This document shows, one piece after another, positions 48,501-56,859 of a DNA stretch of 61,768 nucleotides. The translations under genes and the position numbers were made by a program. Within the stretch, counting starts at the first letter, position 1. Each line of letters opens with the position of its first letter. The notes beneath the pieces were generated by a model. The model searched no databases. It worked only from the letters and a program-made list of their open reading frames with translations, and was not told the DNA's origin. Source of the stretch: Corynebacterium sp. (lineage in GTDB: Bacteria > Actinomycetota > Actinomycetes > Mycobacteriales > Mycobacteriaceae); contig JAUMTX010000006.1 in NCBI GenBank assembly GCA_030530985.1, positions 32,171-93,938 on the forward strand, given 5' to 3'.

Positions 48501-49160
48501 CTCCGTGCCTGGATCGACCGTCTCAAGTCTGCACGCATCCTGGATCACGCAGCGGTAGTATATGGCTATTTCCCAGCAGTGTCTGTTGGCGATACCGTCG
48601 AGATTTTGGCGGAGCCACATCCTGAGGCCGAGGTCCTTCATAGCATTCGCTATCCACGTCAGCAGCGTGGCAAGTTCCTCTGCATTGCCGACTTTGTGCT
48701 GGATAAGGAAACCGCGCTAAAGACTGGTCAGGTTGATGTCATGCCATTCCAGTTGGTCACCATGGGTAATCCAATCGCCGATTTCGCCAATGAGCTATTC
48801 GCCGAGAATGAATATCGCGACTATATGGAAGTCCACGGTCTTGGCGTGCAGCTTACAGAGGCTCTGGCCGAATACTGGCATGCACGTATCCGCTCGGAGC
48901 TCACACTGGGTGATGGTGTCCATGTAGGTGACTTTGACGCGACCGATCCTCGCCGTTTCTTCGACCTGGATTACCGTGGTGCCCGCTACGCCTTTGGTTA
49001 TGGTTCTTGCCCTGAACTGGAAAACCGTCAGATTGTGGTGGATCTACTTAAGCCCGAGCGCATTGGCGTTGAGCTATCCGAGGAATATCAGCTCCATCCT
49101 GAGCAGTCCACGGATGCATTTGTGCTGTACCATCCTGAGGCCTCCTACTTTAACGTCTAA
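45594..49160 (+). CDS. metH: Cobalamin-dependent methionine synthase
   Basis: MetH is an 1188-aa four-module enzyme that moves methyl from methyltetrahydrofolate to homocysteine through B12. The N-terminal homocysteine module has the zinc ligands in GLNCATGP and VGGCCGTTP. The folate module follows (ITMIGERTNANGSKAFREAM). The cobalamin module contains the axial-His motif KGDVHDIGKNLVDIIL near residue 743, and the C-terminal module binds SAM for reactivation. Between the last two lies a highly charged Lys/Arg/Ala linker (AKKAERKARHERSRKIAEAR). ATG at 45594; TACTCT lies 9 bases upstream. No cobalamin or SAM riboswitch is visible in the 100-bp divergent region with the FNT gene. Confidence 0.98.
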   Translation: MATSTSPFISALNERVLIGDGAMGTQLQSYDLDVDKDFQGLEGCNEILNVTRPDVLREIHRAYFEAGADLVETNTFGCNLPNLADYDIADRCEELAYEGTRIAREVADEMGPGREGMRRFVAGSMGPGTKLPSLGHAEYKDLKDYYRLAARGMVRGGADVILIETAQDLLQVKAAVLGTREAFEELGQELPIITHVTVETTGTMLLGSEIGAALTAIQPLGVDMIGLNCATGPAEMSEHLRYLSQHSEIPVSVMPNAGLPILGKNGAVYPLTPEELAEAAADFVSNYGLSMVGGCCGTTPAHITAVRDAVIDLPRPERNPIKEDNVSSLYTTVPLTQETGITMIGERTNANGSKAFREAMLAGDWETCVEMAKQQTRDGSHMLDLCVDYVGRDGREDMAKLAGLLATSSTLPIMIDSTEPAVIETGLEHLGGRCAVNSVNFEDGDGPDSRYQRIMALVKKHGASVVALAIDEEGQARTADKKLEIASRLIDDIVGTWGLRQEDIIVDCLTFPISTGQEETRRDGIETIEAIRRLKEKYPHVHTTLGLSNISFGLNPAARQVLNSVFLNECIEAGLDTAIAHSSKILPMNRIDERQREVALDMVYDRRTEDYDPLQVFMELFEGATAASAKDARAEALKAMPLFERLAQRIIDGDKNDIEADLDEGMKEKTPIQIINEDLLGGMKTVGELFGSGKMQLPFVLQSAETMKTAVAYLEQFMEAEDSTGSKGRIVLATVKGDVHDIGKNLVDIILSNNGYDVVNLGIKQPISTIISAAREHHADVVGMSGLLVKSTVVMKENLEEMNSAKAADIPVLLGGAALTRTYVENDLSEVYEGEVHYARDAFEGLRLMDEIMAIKRGDILPDSPEAQAREAKKAERKARHERSRKIAEARKAAQEPVEVPERSDVAKPEIIATPPFWGTRIIKGVSINEYLTNLDKRALFLGQWGLRPTRGGDGPDYDELVEQEGEPRLRAWIDRLKSARILDHAAVVYGYFPAVSVGDTVEILAEPHPEAEVLHSIRYPRQQRGKFLCIADFVLDKETALKTGQVDVMPFQLVTMGNPIADFANELFAENEYRDYMEVHGLGVQLTEALAEYWHARIRSELTLGDGVHVGDFDATDPRRFFDLDYRGARYAFGYGSCPELENRQIVVDLLKPERIGVELSEEYQLHPEQSTDAFVLYHPEASYFNV

Positions 49161-49167
49161 GGGTTAA

Positions 49168-50349
49168 GTGAAGGTGGCAAGCCCACTTAAGACAAAGAGC
49201 ACTCCGTACTTCCTGGCACTGCTGTGTTTTGTCAGTAGCTTTACGGAGTTTGCTCTAGTAGGCATTCTGGATATCGTAGCCGAGTCTCTCGGTGTCAGTA
49301 TTTCCACCGCCGGCCAGCTGATCACCATTTTTGCCTTGGCCGGCGGCATTGGCGTGCCCATTGTCTTTGCACTTTTCTCGAAGGTGCCTCAGCGCCAATT
49401 GCTGTTCTGTGCGCTATTGCTCGTCATTGTGGGTTGTGGCATGACTGTGGTGGTACACAGTTATGCTGCCGTCATGTCTTCACGCATTCTGGTTGCCATA
49501 GGCTCAGGCATATTTAGCGCCTTGGCCTTTAGTATTGCTAGCCAATCAGCACCGGAAGGCCGCTCCATGTCGGCCATCTCCACAGTAATGGTGGGGTATA
49601 ACGCCGCACTCATCCTTGGGCTTCCGTTAGGCCGACTCATTGCCCATCACATTGGCTGGAAGGGAATCTTCCTAGGCACAAGCATTATTTGCCTGGCTTG
49701 TATTCCAATCGCAATGAACCTCAGTGTTCCGCAGGGGCCAAGTGATGCTAGACCCGGCGGCTTAACTCAGCAACTTTCGCTCATCACCAGGGGCACCGTG
49801 CTTCTTATGCTCAGCCTCAATTTCCTGTGGATCGGTGGCTATGCTGCCGTCTATTCATATATTACGCAGGTCATAGCGCGTCTTGACCTTGCCCACATTG
49901 CATCCAGCATCTTGCTTGGATTCGGTATTGCGACCCTCTTTGGCTCCAAGCTTGGCGGCCCTATTGCCGATAAATTCGGCATACGTAAGACACTCTTGGG
50001 TGTCCTAGCTCTGCACGCGCTTATTCTCCTCCTATTGCTGACCAGCTGGCATAGCGGTCCCGCCAGTGTGATCCTCTTGATGGCCTGGGGCTTCTGTGCA
50101 TGGACCCCATCTGCAGTAATGCAGCAGGTTGCGATTTTCTCGGCACCGGATTCTGCGAATATGGCGCTAAGTTTGAAAAGCTCGTCCACCCAATTGGCCT
50201 ATGCGATGGGCGGGGCAGTAGGCGGTCTAGCTTTAAGTTTGGGTGGAACTAGCCTTGTTATCTTCACTGGAACAATGCTAGTAGTAAGCGCTTTCATATT
50301 CGCCTTTAAAGGCCCGAAATATAGCCAAAATACCCCCAAAAAGGGGTAG
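49168..50349 (+). CDS. MFS efflux transporter, DHA1 type
   Basis: This 393-aa protein has 12 hydrophobic segments and the DHA1 pattern (FTEFALVGILDIVAESLGVS, then the helix 4-5 region). It starts just 7 bp after the metH stop, at GTG 49168 (a second in-frame GTG lies two codons later), with no clear ribosome-binding site, so translation is probably coupled to metH. Substrate is unknown; relatives export sugars, amino acids or drugs. The last codons form a hairpin, TACCCC-N6-GGGGTA, that includes most of the stop codon. Confidence 0.9.
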   Translation: MKVASPLKTKSTPYFLALLCFVSSFTEFALVGILDIVAESLGVSISTAGQLITIFALAGGIGVPIVFALFSKVPQRQLLFCALLLVIVGCGMTVVVHSYAAVMSSRILVAIGSGIFSALAFSIASQSAPEGRSMSAISTVMVGYNAALILGLPLGRLIAHHIGWKGIFLGTSIICLACIPIAMNLSVPQGPSDARPGGLTQQLSLITRGTVLLMLSLNFLWIGGYAAVYSYITQVIARLDLAHIASSILLGFGIATLFGSKLGGPIADKFGIRKTLLGVLALHALILLLLLTSWHSGPASVILLMAWGFCAWTPSAVMQQVAIFSAPDSANMALSLKSSSTQLAYAMGGAVGGLALSLGGTSLVIFTGTMLVVSAFIFAFKGPKYSQNTPKKG

Positions 50350-50759
50350 TCACAACCGGATTAATAATGTGTGCTTTGTCACATAATCAAGGTGTGAAAT
50401 CACCATAGAATCTTTGCACATATGCAATAAGATGCAAGGTTGCTCACTCGTTTTTTAATGCATTTATTGTCAAATAAGTGCCAATTATTCATGTTTCATA
50501 GATGAGAAATTCTAATGCAACTGTGTGGCAAAACTGAAGCAATCATTGAATGACTATACCGGCTTAGCACTATTGAAGCCACCTATTTTTAGAGGGGGTC
50601 TTCACAAGCTATTGCTTCCGTGTAAAAATGTTTCTAAAGATTTTCTGAGCGTGCCAATCGGCCAGGAAATATTCAACTAAATAGCGTGGCTACATGCGTA
50701 TTTACGTGGATGCCTGACCGTTTGACCTTAGGGGGCTTTGGCCCAGAAAGTACCGAAAT
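50350..50759. other. AT-rich intergenic region before the HNH-family gene
   Basis: This 410-bp gap is clearly more A+T-rich than the surroundings. I see no gene, RNA or strong hairpin. It contains a TGTG-N6-CACA element at about 50368-50381, too tightly spaced for the GlxR consensus, and a TTGACC at 50721-50726 that could be a -35. The promoter of the next gene is probably here, but no convincing -10 at the leaderless spacing is visible. Confidence 0.4.
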
Positions 50760-52250
50760 ATGAATTCGAAGTCTATGCCTGAGCCAGTTAGAGACTGGCT
50801 CGTTAACGCAACTCCCCGGGAGCTTGCGGAATGTAATGCCTTTGTGGAGCGCCGTATGGCTGAAGAGTCCTATGAAGCAACCAAAGACATGAAACCGAAG
50901 GAACAAATTGACTATTGCCGTACGAACTTCGGCATTGGTCGTACCCATGGCCGTAACCTCCGCTGGTGGGGTAAGCAATTGGCCCACCCAGTGCTCGATG
51001 AACTGTTCTCCGATGAGCGTTTCATCGATGATGAAGTTCAGGAACTTCTGCGCTTGGTGGAACGTACCAAAATCACGACTCAGCTTGGACCAGAGTATGA
51101 AACGAATTTAAAGATTCTCGGGACTCTCAAGCAGATTCTTCGTGATAACCCTGATGCCACTTTCGAGTGGATCTACGCGGAGTTGGCCCAAGCCGTAAGG
51201 AAGTATAATGCGGTATTGCAAAGCGAACTTAAGCTCAGACGACTGGCTGAGATTAACCGCGCACATGAAGAACTCAAAGCGGAGCAGGCCCGTGCTCGAC
51301 AGGTTAACGCCGATCCGGTGTTGCGCGAAGCCGGCGTCGACTCCGTCCCATATGTCACCGCCCCTCCACCAAGTGTGCCGCCTATGCGCAGCACTAGCCC
51401 TGGGGTCTCAGCAGAGACCGAGCAGTGGTACGTCACGGGCGGTGTCACAAGAAAGACCAATGGTGAATATAGGGTCAGCCTTGATGGCTTGGCTCATTCT
51501 GATTCAGTCATGTTGGAAGCTGCCATTATGGCTGAACAAGAGGTTGTGCGATCACTAAGTGCTCCAGAGGATTGGGAGTCCTGGTCAGAGGAAGAAAAGA
51601 CTGGCCAGGCGCTCATGCGAATTCTTTGGCGTGGTATCACCGGCGACGGGGAAGTGCCACAGGTGAACCTCAATCTCAATGTTGATGTTTCGCAATTAAT
51701 AAAAAACTTGGACCTGGCGACGGTCAAGTCTCAAGGCAGAATATTGAATATGCGTGATGTATCACGTCTTATTCATCGCTACGGCAGCCAGGATCTCATC
51801 ATTGTTAATGATAAGAATGGTGAGTTGAAGGCTGCTATTGAGGCAGACATACCGCCTGCGCTGCTAAAGCGCATTCACGCCGCCAAGGCCTTGGTCTGTG
51901 CGATGCCACACTGCGGTTCAACAGAAGGTCTCCAAGTAGTGGCTCCATCACTGCCACAGCATGATGGGATTAGCCTCTCCTTCTGTCCTCACCATTGTCA
52001 GCAGGTGACTAATCGCCCAGGCAATCTGGTTATAGACGCAACGTATGGTGCAGTCGCGTGGTCGAAGGGCCACCGTAAACCATGGGAGATTGATCTATTC
52101 ATAACACCAGATTCGGCTGGTGCCCGGGCCCTCTATGAGGCCTCCGGGATCGACTTCGATAATCCGCTTGTGTGGAGTTCCTTCCGCCGGCAGATTATCG
52201 AAAAGATGCGTAAACGACTAACGGATCCGCTCTTCGACAATGAGTGGTAG
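50760..52250 (+). CDS. HNH-endonuclease family protein with lost catalytic motif
   Basis: This 496-aa protein resembles the DUF222/HNH proteins abundant in corynebacteria and mycobacteria: a helical N-terminal domain (ELAECNAFVERRMAEESYEA, then a coiled region near residues 140-190), a Pro/Ser linker, a second helical domain, and a C-terminal zinc-finger-like segment. There CAMPHCG near residue 382 and FCPHHCQQ near residue 412 keep the metal-binding Cys. The His pair expected between them is replaced (LQVVAPSLPQHDG), so nuclease activity is probably lost. ATG at 50760 has no ribosome-binding site. Function is unknown, possibly DNA- or RNA-binding. Confidence 0.75.
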   Translation: MNSKSMPEPVRDWLVNATPRELAECNAFVERRMAEESYEATKDMKPKEQIDYCRTNFGIGRTHGRNLRWWGKQLAHPVLDELFSDERFIDDEVQELLRLVERTKITTQLGPEYETNLKILGTLKQILRDNPDATFEWIYAELAQAVRKYNAVLQSELKLRRLAEINRAHEELKAEQARARQVNADPVLREAGVDSVPYVTAPPPSVPPMRSTSPGVSAETEQWYVTGGVTRKTNGEYRVSLDGLAHSDSVMLEAAIMAEQEVVRSLSAPEDWESWSEEEKTGQALMRILWRGITGDGEVPQVNLNLNVDVSQLIKNLDLATVKSQGRILNMRDVSRLIHRYGSQDLIIVNDKNGELKAAIEADIPPALLKRIHAAKALVCAMPHCGSTEGLQVVAPSLPQHDGISLSFCPHHCQQVTNRPGNLVIDATYGAVAWSKGHRKPWEIDLFITPDSAGARALYEASGIDFDNPLVWSSFRRQIIEKMRKRLTDPLFDNEW

Positions 52251-52268
52251 CTTCTGCTAGGCAGTTGG

Positions 52269-52299
52269 GGGATTTCCACTGGTGTTGTGTGGAAATCCC
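52269..52299 (+). terminator. Hairpin after the HNH-family gene
   Basis: GGGATTTCCAC (52269-52279) and GTGGAAATCCC (52289-52299) form a perfect 11-bp stem. There is no T-run, but the position 19 bp after the stop codon suggests termination or 3'-end protection. Confidence 0.6.
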
Positions 52300-52384
52300 A
52301 CGACAAGGCTTGGTGGAAGCCGCTCAGAATTGATGCGGTGGATGCCGTAAACAAACTCACTCTGTTATGAAGAAAAAGAAAGGA

Positions 52385-52517
52385 AGGTGGTTAATGGGTT
52401 GAATCATAGGACGAATGGTTCAGGTGGCTCCTGGGATTTCCAATAATGTGCCAACGCCACTTTCATGGGGAGCCACCCTCTCAGCTCAACTCGCGGGGCC
52501 TTCGGGCCCCGTTTTTT
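52385..52517 (+). ncRNA. Candidate structured RNA or attenuator upstream of glpQ
   Basis: A 9-bp perfect stem, GGTGGCTCC (52423-52431) with GGAGCCACC (52469-52477), encloses 37 bases. After 16 bases it is followed by a strong UUCG-loop terminator. The arrangement of a structured element and then a terminator, 160 bp before glpQ, fits a small RNA or a transcription attenuator. I do not match it to a known riboswitch. A strong AAAGGAAGG site ends at 52388, followed by the two-codon frame ATG GGT TGA at 52394. Confidence 0.4.
52494..52517 (+). terminator. UUCG-loop intrinsic terminator
   Basis: CGGGGCC (52494-52500), TTCG loop, GGCCCCG (52505-52511), then TTTTTT (52512-52517): a textbook intrinsic terminator. 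It is too far (about 245 bp) from the HNH stop to be its primary terminator. Confidence 0.92.
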
Positions 52518-52678
52518 CATGCCCAATATGCAATCGCCCACGCATCTTGGCTGGCAGTTTGCTGTGTTCAAAAACACAAAGGCATTTCCCCAGGTGGCAA
52601 CGAGTACTGACTTTTAATTTTAACGCGGGTTAAGTAACGTTAATGGAAGCGATTTATTCCGTCTAGGAAAGAAGGAAA

Positions 52679-53413
52679 ATGAACAAGAACATAATCGCAC
52701 ACCGTGGGGCTAACCGCCTGGCACCTGAAAACACTATGGCAGCCTTTCGTGCAGCACATGAGGCAGGTGCTACATGGATTGAGACTGATGTGGACATCCT
52801 CGGTGATGGCACACCAATCATCATTCATGACACTCGCCTGGATCGCACCACGAATACGACCGGCTCCTACTATTCACTCAGCCTTGCTGATATTGCCGAT
52901 ATTGATGCGGGCTCTTGGTTTGGGAAAGAATTTGAAGGGGAGAAGCTCCCTACGCTACGCGAGTTCGTAGACTTCCTGAACGCGACCGGTATCAATGCAA
53001 ATATCGAGCTTAAGAGCAATGAAGCTGGCAAAGAGATGACTATGCGCCTCATCCACGAGGTGGCAAAGGAACTTGATCGACTCAACCCTGAGATTGAGAT
53101 CATTGTTTCCTCTTTCAATCACGTGTTGCTCTATCTATTCAAGCAGCACGCCCCCAAGTGGCCTGTAGCCTGCTTGTGGGAAACCTGCGCACTCTACGAT
53201 GATTGGCGCAGCATTCTTGAGCTCGTCGATGCAGACTATATTCACCCCGAGGATAAGGGCCTAACTCCCGAAAAAATCGCCCAATTCCACGAGGCTGGCG
53301 TAAAGGTCAATATCTGGACAGTCAATGATCGAGCCCGCATTAATGAACTCTTCAACTGGGGCGTGGATGGCATATTCACCGATATCAGCCACGAATATAA
53401 CCCCAATAGCTAG
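52679..53413 (+). CDS. Glycerophosphodiester phosphodiesterase
   Basis: This 244-aa cytosolic enzyme is of the GlpQ/UgpQ type and cuts glycerophosphodiesters (from lipid turnover) to glycerol 3-phosphate and an alcohol. N-terminal NIIAHRGANRLAPENTMAAF has the catalytic His and Arg, and IETDVDILGDGTPIIIHD has the metal ligands and second His. There is no signal peptide, so the substrate must be imported. ATG at 52679 follows GAAAGAAGGAAA. It pairs with the downstream MFS gene 69 bp away, a likely importer/enzyme operon. Confidence 0.93.
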   Translation: MNKNIIAHRGANRLAPENTMAAFRAAHEAGATWIETDVDILGDGTPIIIHDTRLDRTTNTTGSYYSLSLADIADIDAGSWFGKEFEGEKLPTLREFVDFLNATGINANIELKSNEAGKEMTMRLIHEVAKELDRLNPEIEIIVSSFNHVLLYLFKQHAPKWPVACLWETCALYDDWRSILELVDADYIHPEDKGLTPEKIAQFHEAGVKVNIWTVNDRARINELFNWGVDGIFTDISHEYNPNS

Positions 53414-53482
53414 ATCCACATATTCGCCCCTAGAACCCAAACCTAAGGTGCATGGGGCGGATTCTCAACAAGGAGAAAAATA

Positions 53483-54802
53483 ATGGCTATCGCCGTTCCT
53501 GGCTTCCTCAAACGAGGAAAAGTTGGCGCCTTCCTGACTGTTGTGATGGCTGGCCAGCTGACTTACGCGTCTTTTGAAGCATTCAAGGGATCCTTGATGC
53601 TCCCACTATGTGATGCCCTGGGCATCTCTGTGGCACAGTTTGGTACTCTCATGGCCTGGATCGGTGTGGCCATGTTCCTCTACGTACCAGCTGGTTGGGT
53701 GAATAACCGCTTTACTATTCGCAGCCTGCTCATCTGGTGGTCTGTGTGGCGACTCATCACCTTCCTCATTATCTACCTGATTCCAGGCCTTCCATTTAAT
53801 GCCTTTGTTGCTATTGCAATCTCCTGGGCAGTCTGGGATGCCATTGGCTGGCCGGCAGTTGTCAATGGCGTGAGTTTCATGGCCCGTGATGAGGACACCA
53901 AGGGCCGTGGCCTGGCAATGGGCTTGCTTGAGACCATTCGTCGTGCAGCAGAGTTCGTCATGAACCTCGTCATTATTGGCCTATTGGCTGTCTACCCAGA
54001 GCATTCCAATGGCATTATGCGTGGCTTCGGTCTGGGCTATGCGCTGCTGCTTATTCCTCTCATCCTGGCTCTCCTGCGCTTTGTGCCAAAGAACGCAATT
54101 GCCGGTCACGATGAGGGTGATGATTCCAATACCTCCTCGAATGCCAATGTTGCGGCGCTGCAGGGCTTGATCCGCGTGCTTCTTCGTCCACGTGTGTGGA
54201 TGGCAGGTATTGCAGCCATGTGCATCTACTGGTGCTATGTCAACCTCATTTATTGCTCCGCGCCGTATCTCAAGCTGGTATTCAATGCTAGTGATGCTGC
54301 ATCTGGTGCCTTCGGTATCTTTAATACCGGCTTTATCGGCATTATCGCCGGCCTTGTATCCGGCACAATTGCTGACTATGTATTCAAGTCTTCCACCATC
54401 ATGATCACTGTCGCACTGGCCGTCACGGCAGTCGGTGTGGGTCTCATCTACATCCTGCCTGGTGGTGACTCCATGATGTGGCCAGCAATGATCCTGCTCA
54501 TGGTTATGGCTCTGGGTATCTTCATGGGTAAGGCCGTGATTCTTGCACCTATTGCTGAGCTCCACCTTCCTGAAAGTATTAATGGCTCCGCAATGGCTGT
54601 TGGCTCCTTCCTTGCCTACGCCCCAGTTTTCTGGGTCAATGCCACTACCTCCAAGATTATTGACGCCTACCAGGACAATGCGCATGCAGGCTACCAAATC
54701 ATCTTTGGTATCACCTTGATTGTTGCTCTTGTTGGTATGGCTGCTGCTGCCGGCCTGGCAGTTAGCAACCGCCGCGCGCAGAGCGCTGAGGCCGCCGCCT
54801 AA
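53483..54802 (+). CDS. MFS transporter, possible glycerophosphodiester or sugar-phosphate permease
   Basis: This 439-aa protein has 12 hydrophobic segments, with helix-rich start GAFLTVVMAGQLTYASFEAF and the loop FMARDEDTKGRGLAMGLLET characteristic of organophosphate-type and YihN-like MFS proteins. An acidic cytosolic loop (HDEGDDSNTSSNAN) divides the two halves. Its pairing with a glycerophosphodiesterase suggests uptake of glycerophosphodiesters or related phosphate esters; that is inference from neighbourhood only. ATG at 53483 follows AAGGAGAAAAATA. A weak CGCCCC/GGGGCG stem lies in the gap upstream, and a strong terminator follows. Confidence 0.88.
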   Translation: MAIAVPGFLKRGKVGAFLTVVMAGQLTYASFEAFKGSLMLPLCDALGISVAQFGTLMAWIGVAMFLYVPAGWVNNRFTIRSLLIWWSVWRLITFLIIYLIPGLPFNAFVAIAISWAVWDAIGWPAVVNGVSFMARDEDTKGRGLAMGLLETIRRAAEFVMNLVIIGLLAVYPEHSNGIMRGFGLGYALLLIPLILALLRFVPKNAIAGHDEGDDSNTSSNANVAALQGLIRVLLRPRVWMAGIAAMCIYWCYVNLIYCSAPYLKLVFNASDAASGAFGIFNTGFIGIIAGLVSGTIADYVFKSSTIMITVALAVTAVGVGLIYILPGGDSMMWPAMILLMVMALGIFMGKAVILAPIAELHLPESINGSAMAVGSFLAYAPVFWVNATTSKIIDAYQDNAHAGYQIIFGITLIVALVGMAAAAGLAVSNRRAQSAEAAA

Positions 54803-54816
54803 CTAGCCTCTTTTCC

Positions 54817-54860
54817 AGACCCTCCACATGGCTGCATATGCCGTGATGTGGAGGGTCTTT
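54817..54860 (+). terminator. Terminator of the glycerophosphodiesterase-MFS operon
   Basis: AGACCCTCCACAT (54817-54829) and ATGTGGAGGGTCT (54846-54858) form a perfect 13-bp stem followed by TT. Confidence 0.85.
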
Positions 54861-54876
54861 GCTAATATTGGCGGTT

Positions 54877-55596
54877 ATGGCTGAACTTAAGGCAATTTTT
54901 TGGGATATGGACGGCACCATGGTGGATTCGGAGCCATTGTGGGCAATTGCGACCTTCGAAATGAGCGAGCGCTTGGGTAAGCGCCTCACCCTTGAGGAGC
55001 GTGAACTCACCGTTGGTGGTTCCTTCAATAACACCTACAATGTCTGCTGCCGCATCGCTGGTGTAGAGCCAACTGCAGAGGGGGAGCAGGAGCAGTATGA
55101 GATTATGCGTGACCGCATGATTGAATTGCTTTCCGAACAGCTCGAGCCTTTCGCAGGTGTACGTAACCTTCTGGGTGAGCTCAAGGAACGCGGCATCCCA
55201 ATGTTCGTAACCACCAATACTCCACGTGCAATTGCTGCTGGTGCCATTAAGGGCATTGGTGAAGAATTCTTCACTGACAGTGTGTGCGGCGATGAGGTCC
55301 CAAAGGGTAAGCCAGCACCAGATATGTATCTGGAGGCTGCTCGCCGCGTTGGTGCTGATCCTTCTGAGTGCTTGGTCTTCGAAGATTCTGCAACTGGTAT
55401 GCGCGCCGCCCACGATGCTGGTTGCGTCCTCATCGGTCTTCCAGCACATGCAGAGGTCGAAGTACCAGAAGGAACCACCTTGCTCGCTTCTCTGCTCAAC
55501 CCAGAGGCAACTGAGATTGATTATGAGCATGCCGGCTTTGATGGCGTTCATGCTGATGACGTCCTTAACTGGTTTGAACAAGTAAGTAACAAGTAA
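54877..55596 (+). CDS. HAD-family phosphatase (beta-phosphoglucomutase-like)
   Basis: This 239-aa protein has the HAD motifs: [14 protein letters not shown] at residue 9 (nucleophile Asp), [10 protein letters not shown] (motif II Thr), [16 protein letters not shown] motif III ([12 protein letters not shown]) and [11 protein letters not shown] (motif IV Asp). The cap domain is helical, as in sugar-phosphate phosphatases. Start ATG 54877; TAATAT lies 8 bases upstream, close to a leaderless layout. hisE follows after 26 bp. A histidinol-phosphatase role is possible but unproved; this neighbourhood (metH-HAD-hisE-hisG) is common in actinobacteria. Confidence 0.92.
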   Translation: MAELKAIFWDMDGTMVDSEPLWAIATFEMSERLGKRLTLEERELTVGGSFNNTYNVCCRIAGVEPTAEGEQEQYEIMRDRMIELLSEQLEPFAGVRNLLGELKERGIPMFVTTNTPRAIAAGAIKGIGEEFFTDSVCGDEVPKGKPAPDMYLEAARRVGADPSECLVFEDSATGMRAAHDAGCVLIGLPAHAEVEVPEGTTLLASLLNPEATEIDYEHAGFDGVHADDVLNWFEQVSNK

Positions 55597-55622
55597 GAGT
55601 TATTTGTGGAATAATAGGTGAA

Positions 55623-55886
55623 ATGAAGAACTTCGAAGAACTTTTTGCAGAGCTCAGCGCTCGTGCAGTAGAACGCCCTGAAGGATCCGGCACTGTAGCA
55701 GCACTGGATGCAGGTATCCATTCCCAGGGTAAGAAGATTGTTGAAGAAGCCGCCGAGGTCTGGATGGCTGCCGAATACCAGTCCAAGGAAGAGCTCGCTG
55801 AGGAAATCAGCCAGCTTATCTACTGGACTCAGGTTGTGATGATCGGTAAGGGCCTCACCCCAGAAGATATCTACCGCTACCTATAA
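55623..55886 (+). CDS. hisE: Phosphoribosyl-ATP pyrophosphohydrolase
   Basis: HisE is an 87-aa MazG-like enzyme that hydrolyses phosphoribosyl-ATP to the AMP form, histidine step 2. The metal-binding segment [20 protein letters not shown] with acidic pairs and EEISQLIYW follow the family. ATG at 55623 is preceded by AGGTGA, a near-by binding site. hisG follows after 18 bp. HisI is not in this window. Confidence 0.96.
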   Translation: MKNFEELFAELSARAVERPEGSGTVAALDAGIHSQGKKIVEEAAEVWMAAEYQSKEELAEEISQLIYWTQVVMIGKGLTPEDIYRYL

Positions 55887-55904
55887 GAAACCCAAAGGAA
55901 AATA

Positions 55905-56750
55905 ATGCTGCGCGTAGCCGTGCCCAATAAAGGTTCCCTCTCTGAAGCTGCCATGGAGATTCTCCGTGAAGCTGGCTATAAGGGCCGAGGGGACACCAAG
56001 TCTCTGACTGTTCTCGATCGTGAAAATGATGTGGAGTTCTTCTTCCTTCGTCCGAAGGATATTGCGATCTACGTGGCTAATGGCCATCTGGACTTGGGTA
56101 TTACCGGCCGCGACCTTGCAGCTGATTCCCGCGCTAAGGTTCAGGAAGTTCTGAGCCTTGGTTTTGGTGGCTCCACATTCCGCTACGCCGCTAAGGCTGG
56201 CGAAGAGTGGACTGTAGCCAAGCTTGAAGGCAAGCGCATTGCCACCTCCTATCCAAACCTCGTGCGCGATGACTTGGCTCAGCGCGGTGTCAATGCCGAA
56301 GTTATTCGTCTTGATGGTGCCGTTGAGATTTCCATTCGTCTTGGTGTAGCTGATGCGATCGCCGACGTGGTGTCCACCGGCCGTACCTTGCGCCAGCAGG
56401 GCCTGGAAGTCTTCGGCGAGCCACTGATCGAGTCTGAGGCTGTTGTCGTATCCCGTGCAGAAACTGCCCTGACTGATGAGATGAAGGTTCTGCTGGATCG
56501 CATCACTGGTATTCTCCACGCACAGAACTTCCTCATGCTGGACTACAATGTTCCACGCGCTCTCCTGGAAGAAGCGACGAAACTCACACCTGGTATTTCT
56601 GGCGCTACTGTGTCACCACTGGCACTGGAGAACTGGGTTGCTGTTCGCGTTATGGTCCCACGCAAAGAAGCTAATCACATCATGGATCAGCTTGCTGCCT
56701 TGGGCGCCCAGGCAATCCTGGCTACGGATATTCGCATCGCCCGCCTTTAA
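55905..56750 (+). CDS. hisG: ATP phosphoribosyltransferase, long (regulated) form
   Basis: HisG is a 281-aa enzyme that starts histidine synthesis by joining ATP and PRPP. The N-terminus [20 protein letters not shown] is the family start, and the PRPP-binding region has [17 protein letters not shown]. The last 75 residues form the C-terminal domain of the long form, which binds histidine for feedback inhibition. ATG at 55905 follows AAAGGAAAATA. A terminator closes hisE-hisG. Confidence 0.97.
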   Translation: MLRVAVPNKGSLSEAAMEILREAGYKGRGDTKSLTVLDRENDVEFFFLRPKDIAIYVANGHLDLGITGRDLAADSRAKVQEVLSLGFGGSTFRYAAKAGEEWTVAKLEGKRIATSYPNLVRDDLAQRGVNAEVIRLDGAVEISIRLGVADAIADVVSTGRTLRQQGLEVFGEPLIESEAVVVSRAETALTDEMKVLLDRITGILHAQNFLMLDYNVPRALLEEATKLTPGISGATVSPLALENWVAVRVMVPRKEANHIMDQLAALGAQAILATDIRIARL

Positions 56751-56763
56751 GTCATATGCCCTT

Positions 56764-56793
56764 AGACCGACACGTTTCGTGTCGGTCTTTTTT
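56764..56793 (+). terminator. Terminator of hisG
   Basis: AGACCGACACG (56764-56774) and CGTGTCGGTCT (56778-56788) form an 11-bp stem with a TTT loop, followed by TTTTT. Confidence 0.93.
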
Positions 56794-56859
56794 GATCTTG
56801 CTACACTTTGAATAAGAACGATAAGACGTCGTTACATTCGGTTGAAAGAAAGGCATACC

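Noticed and set aside
50331..50348. TACCCC-N6-GGGGTA as a second copy of the ABC-F operator
   Set aside because: It lies in the last codons and stop codon of an MFS gene, far from any promoter, and is better explained as a small 3' hairpin or chance.
50368..50381. GlxR (CRP-type) binding site TGTG-N6-CACA
   Set aside because: The spacing is two bases shorter than the GlxR consensus TGTGA-N6-TCACA, and the flanking bases do not fit.
52415..52633. 72-aa frame in the gap before glpQ
   Set aside because: Its codons run straight through a strong UUCG terminator and its sequence is low quality; the structured-RNA reading is better.
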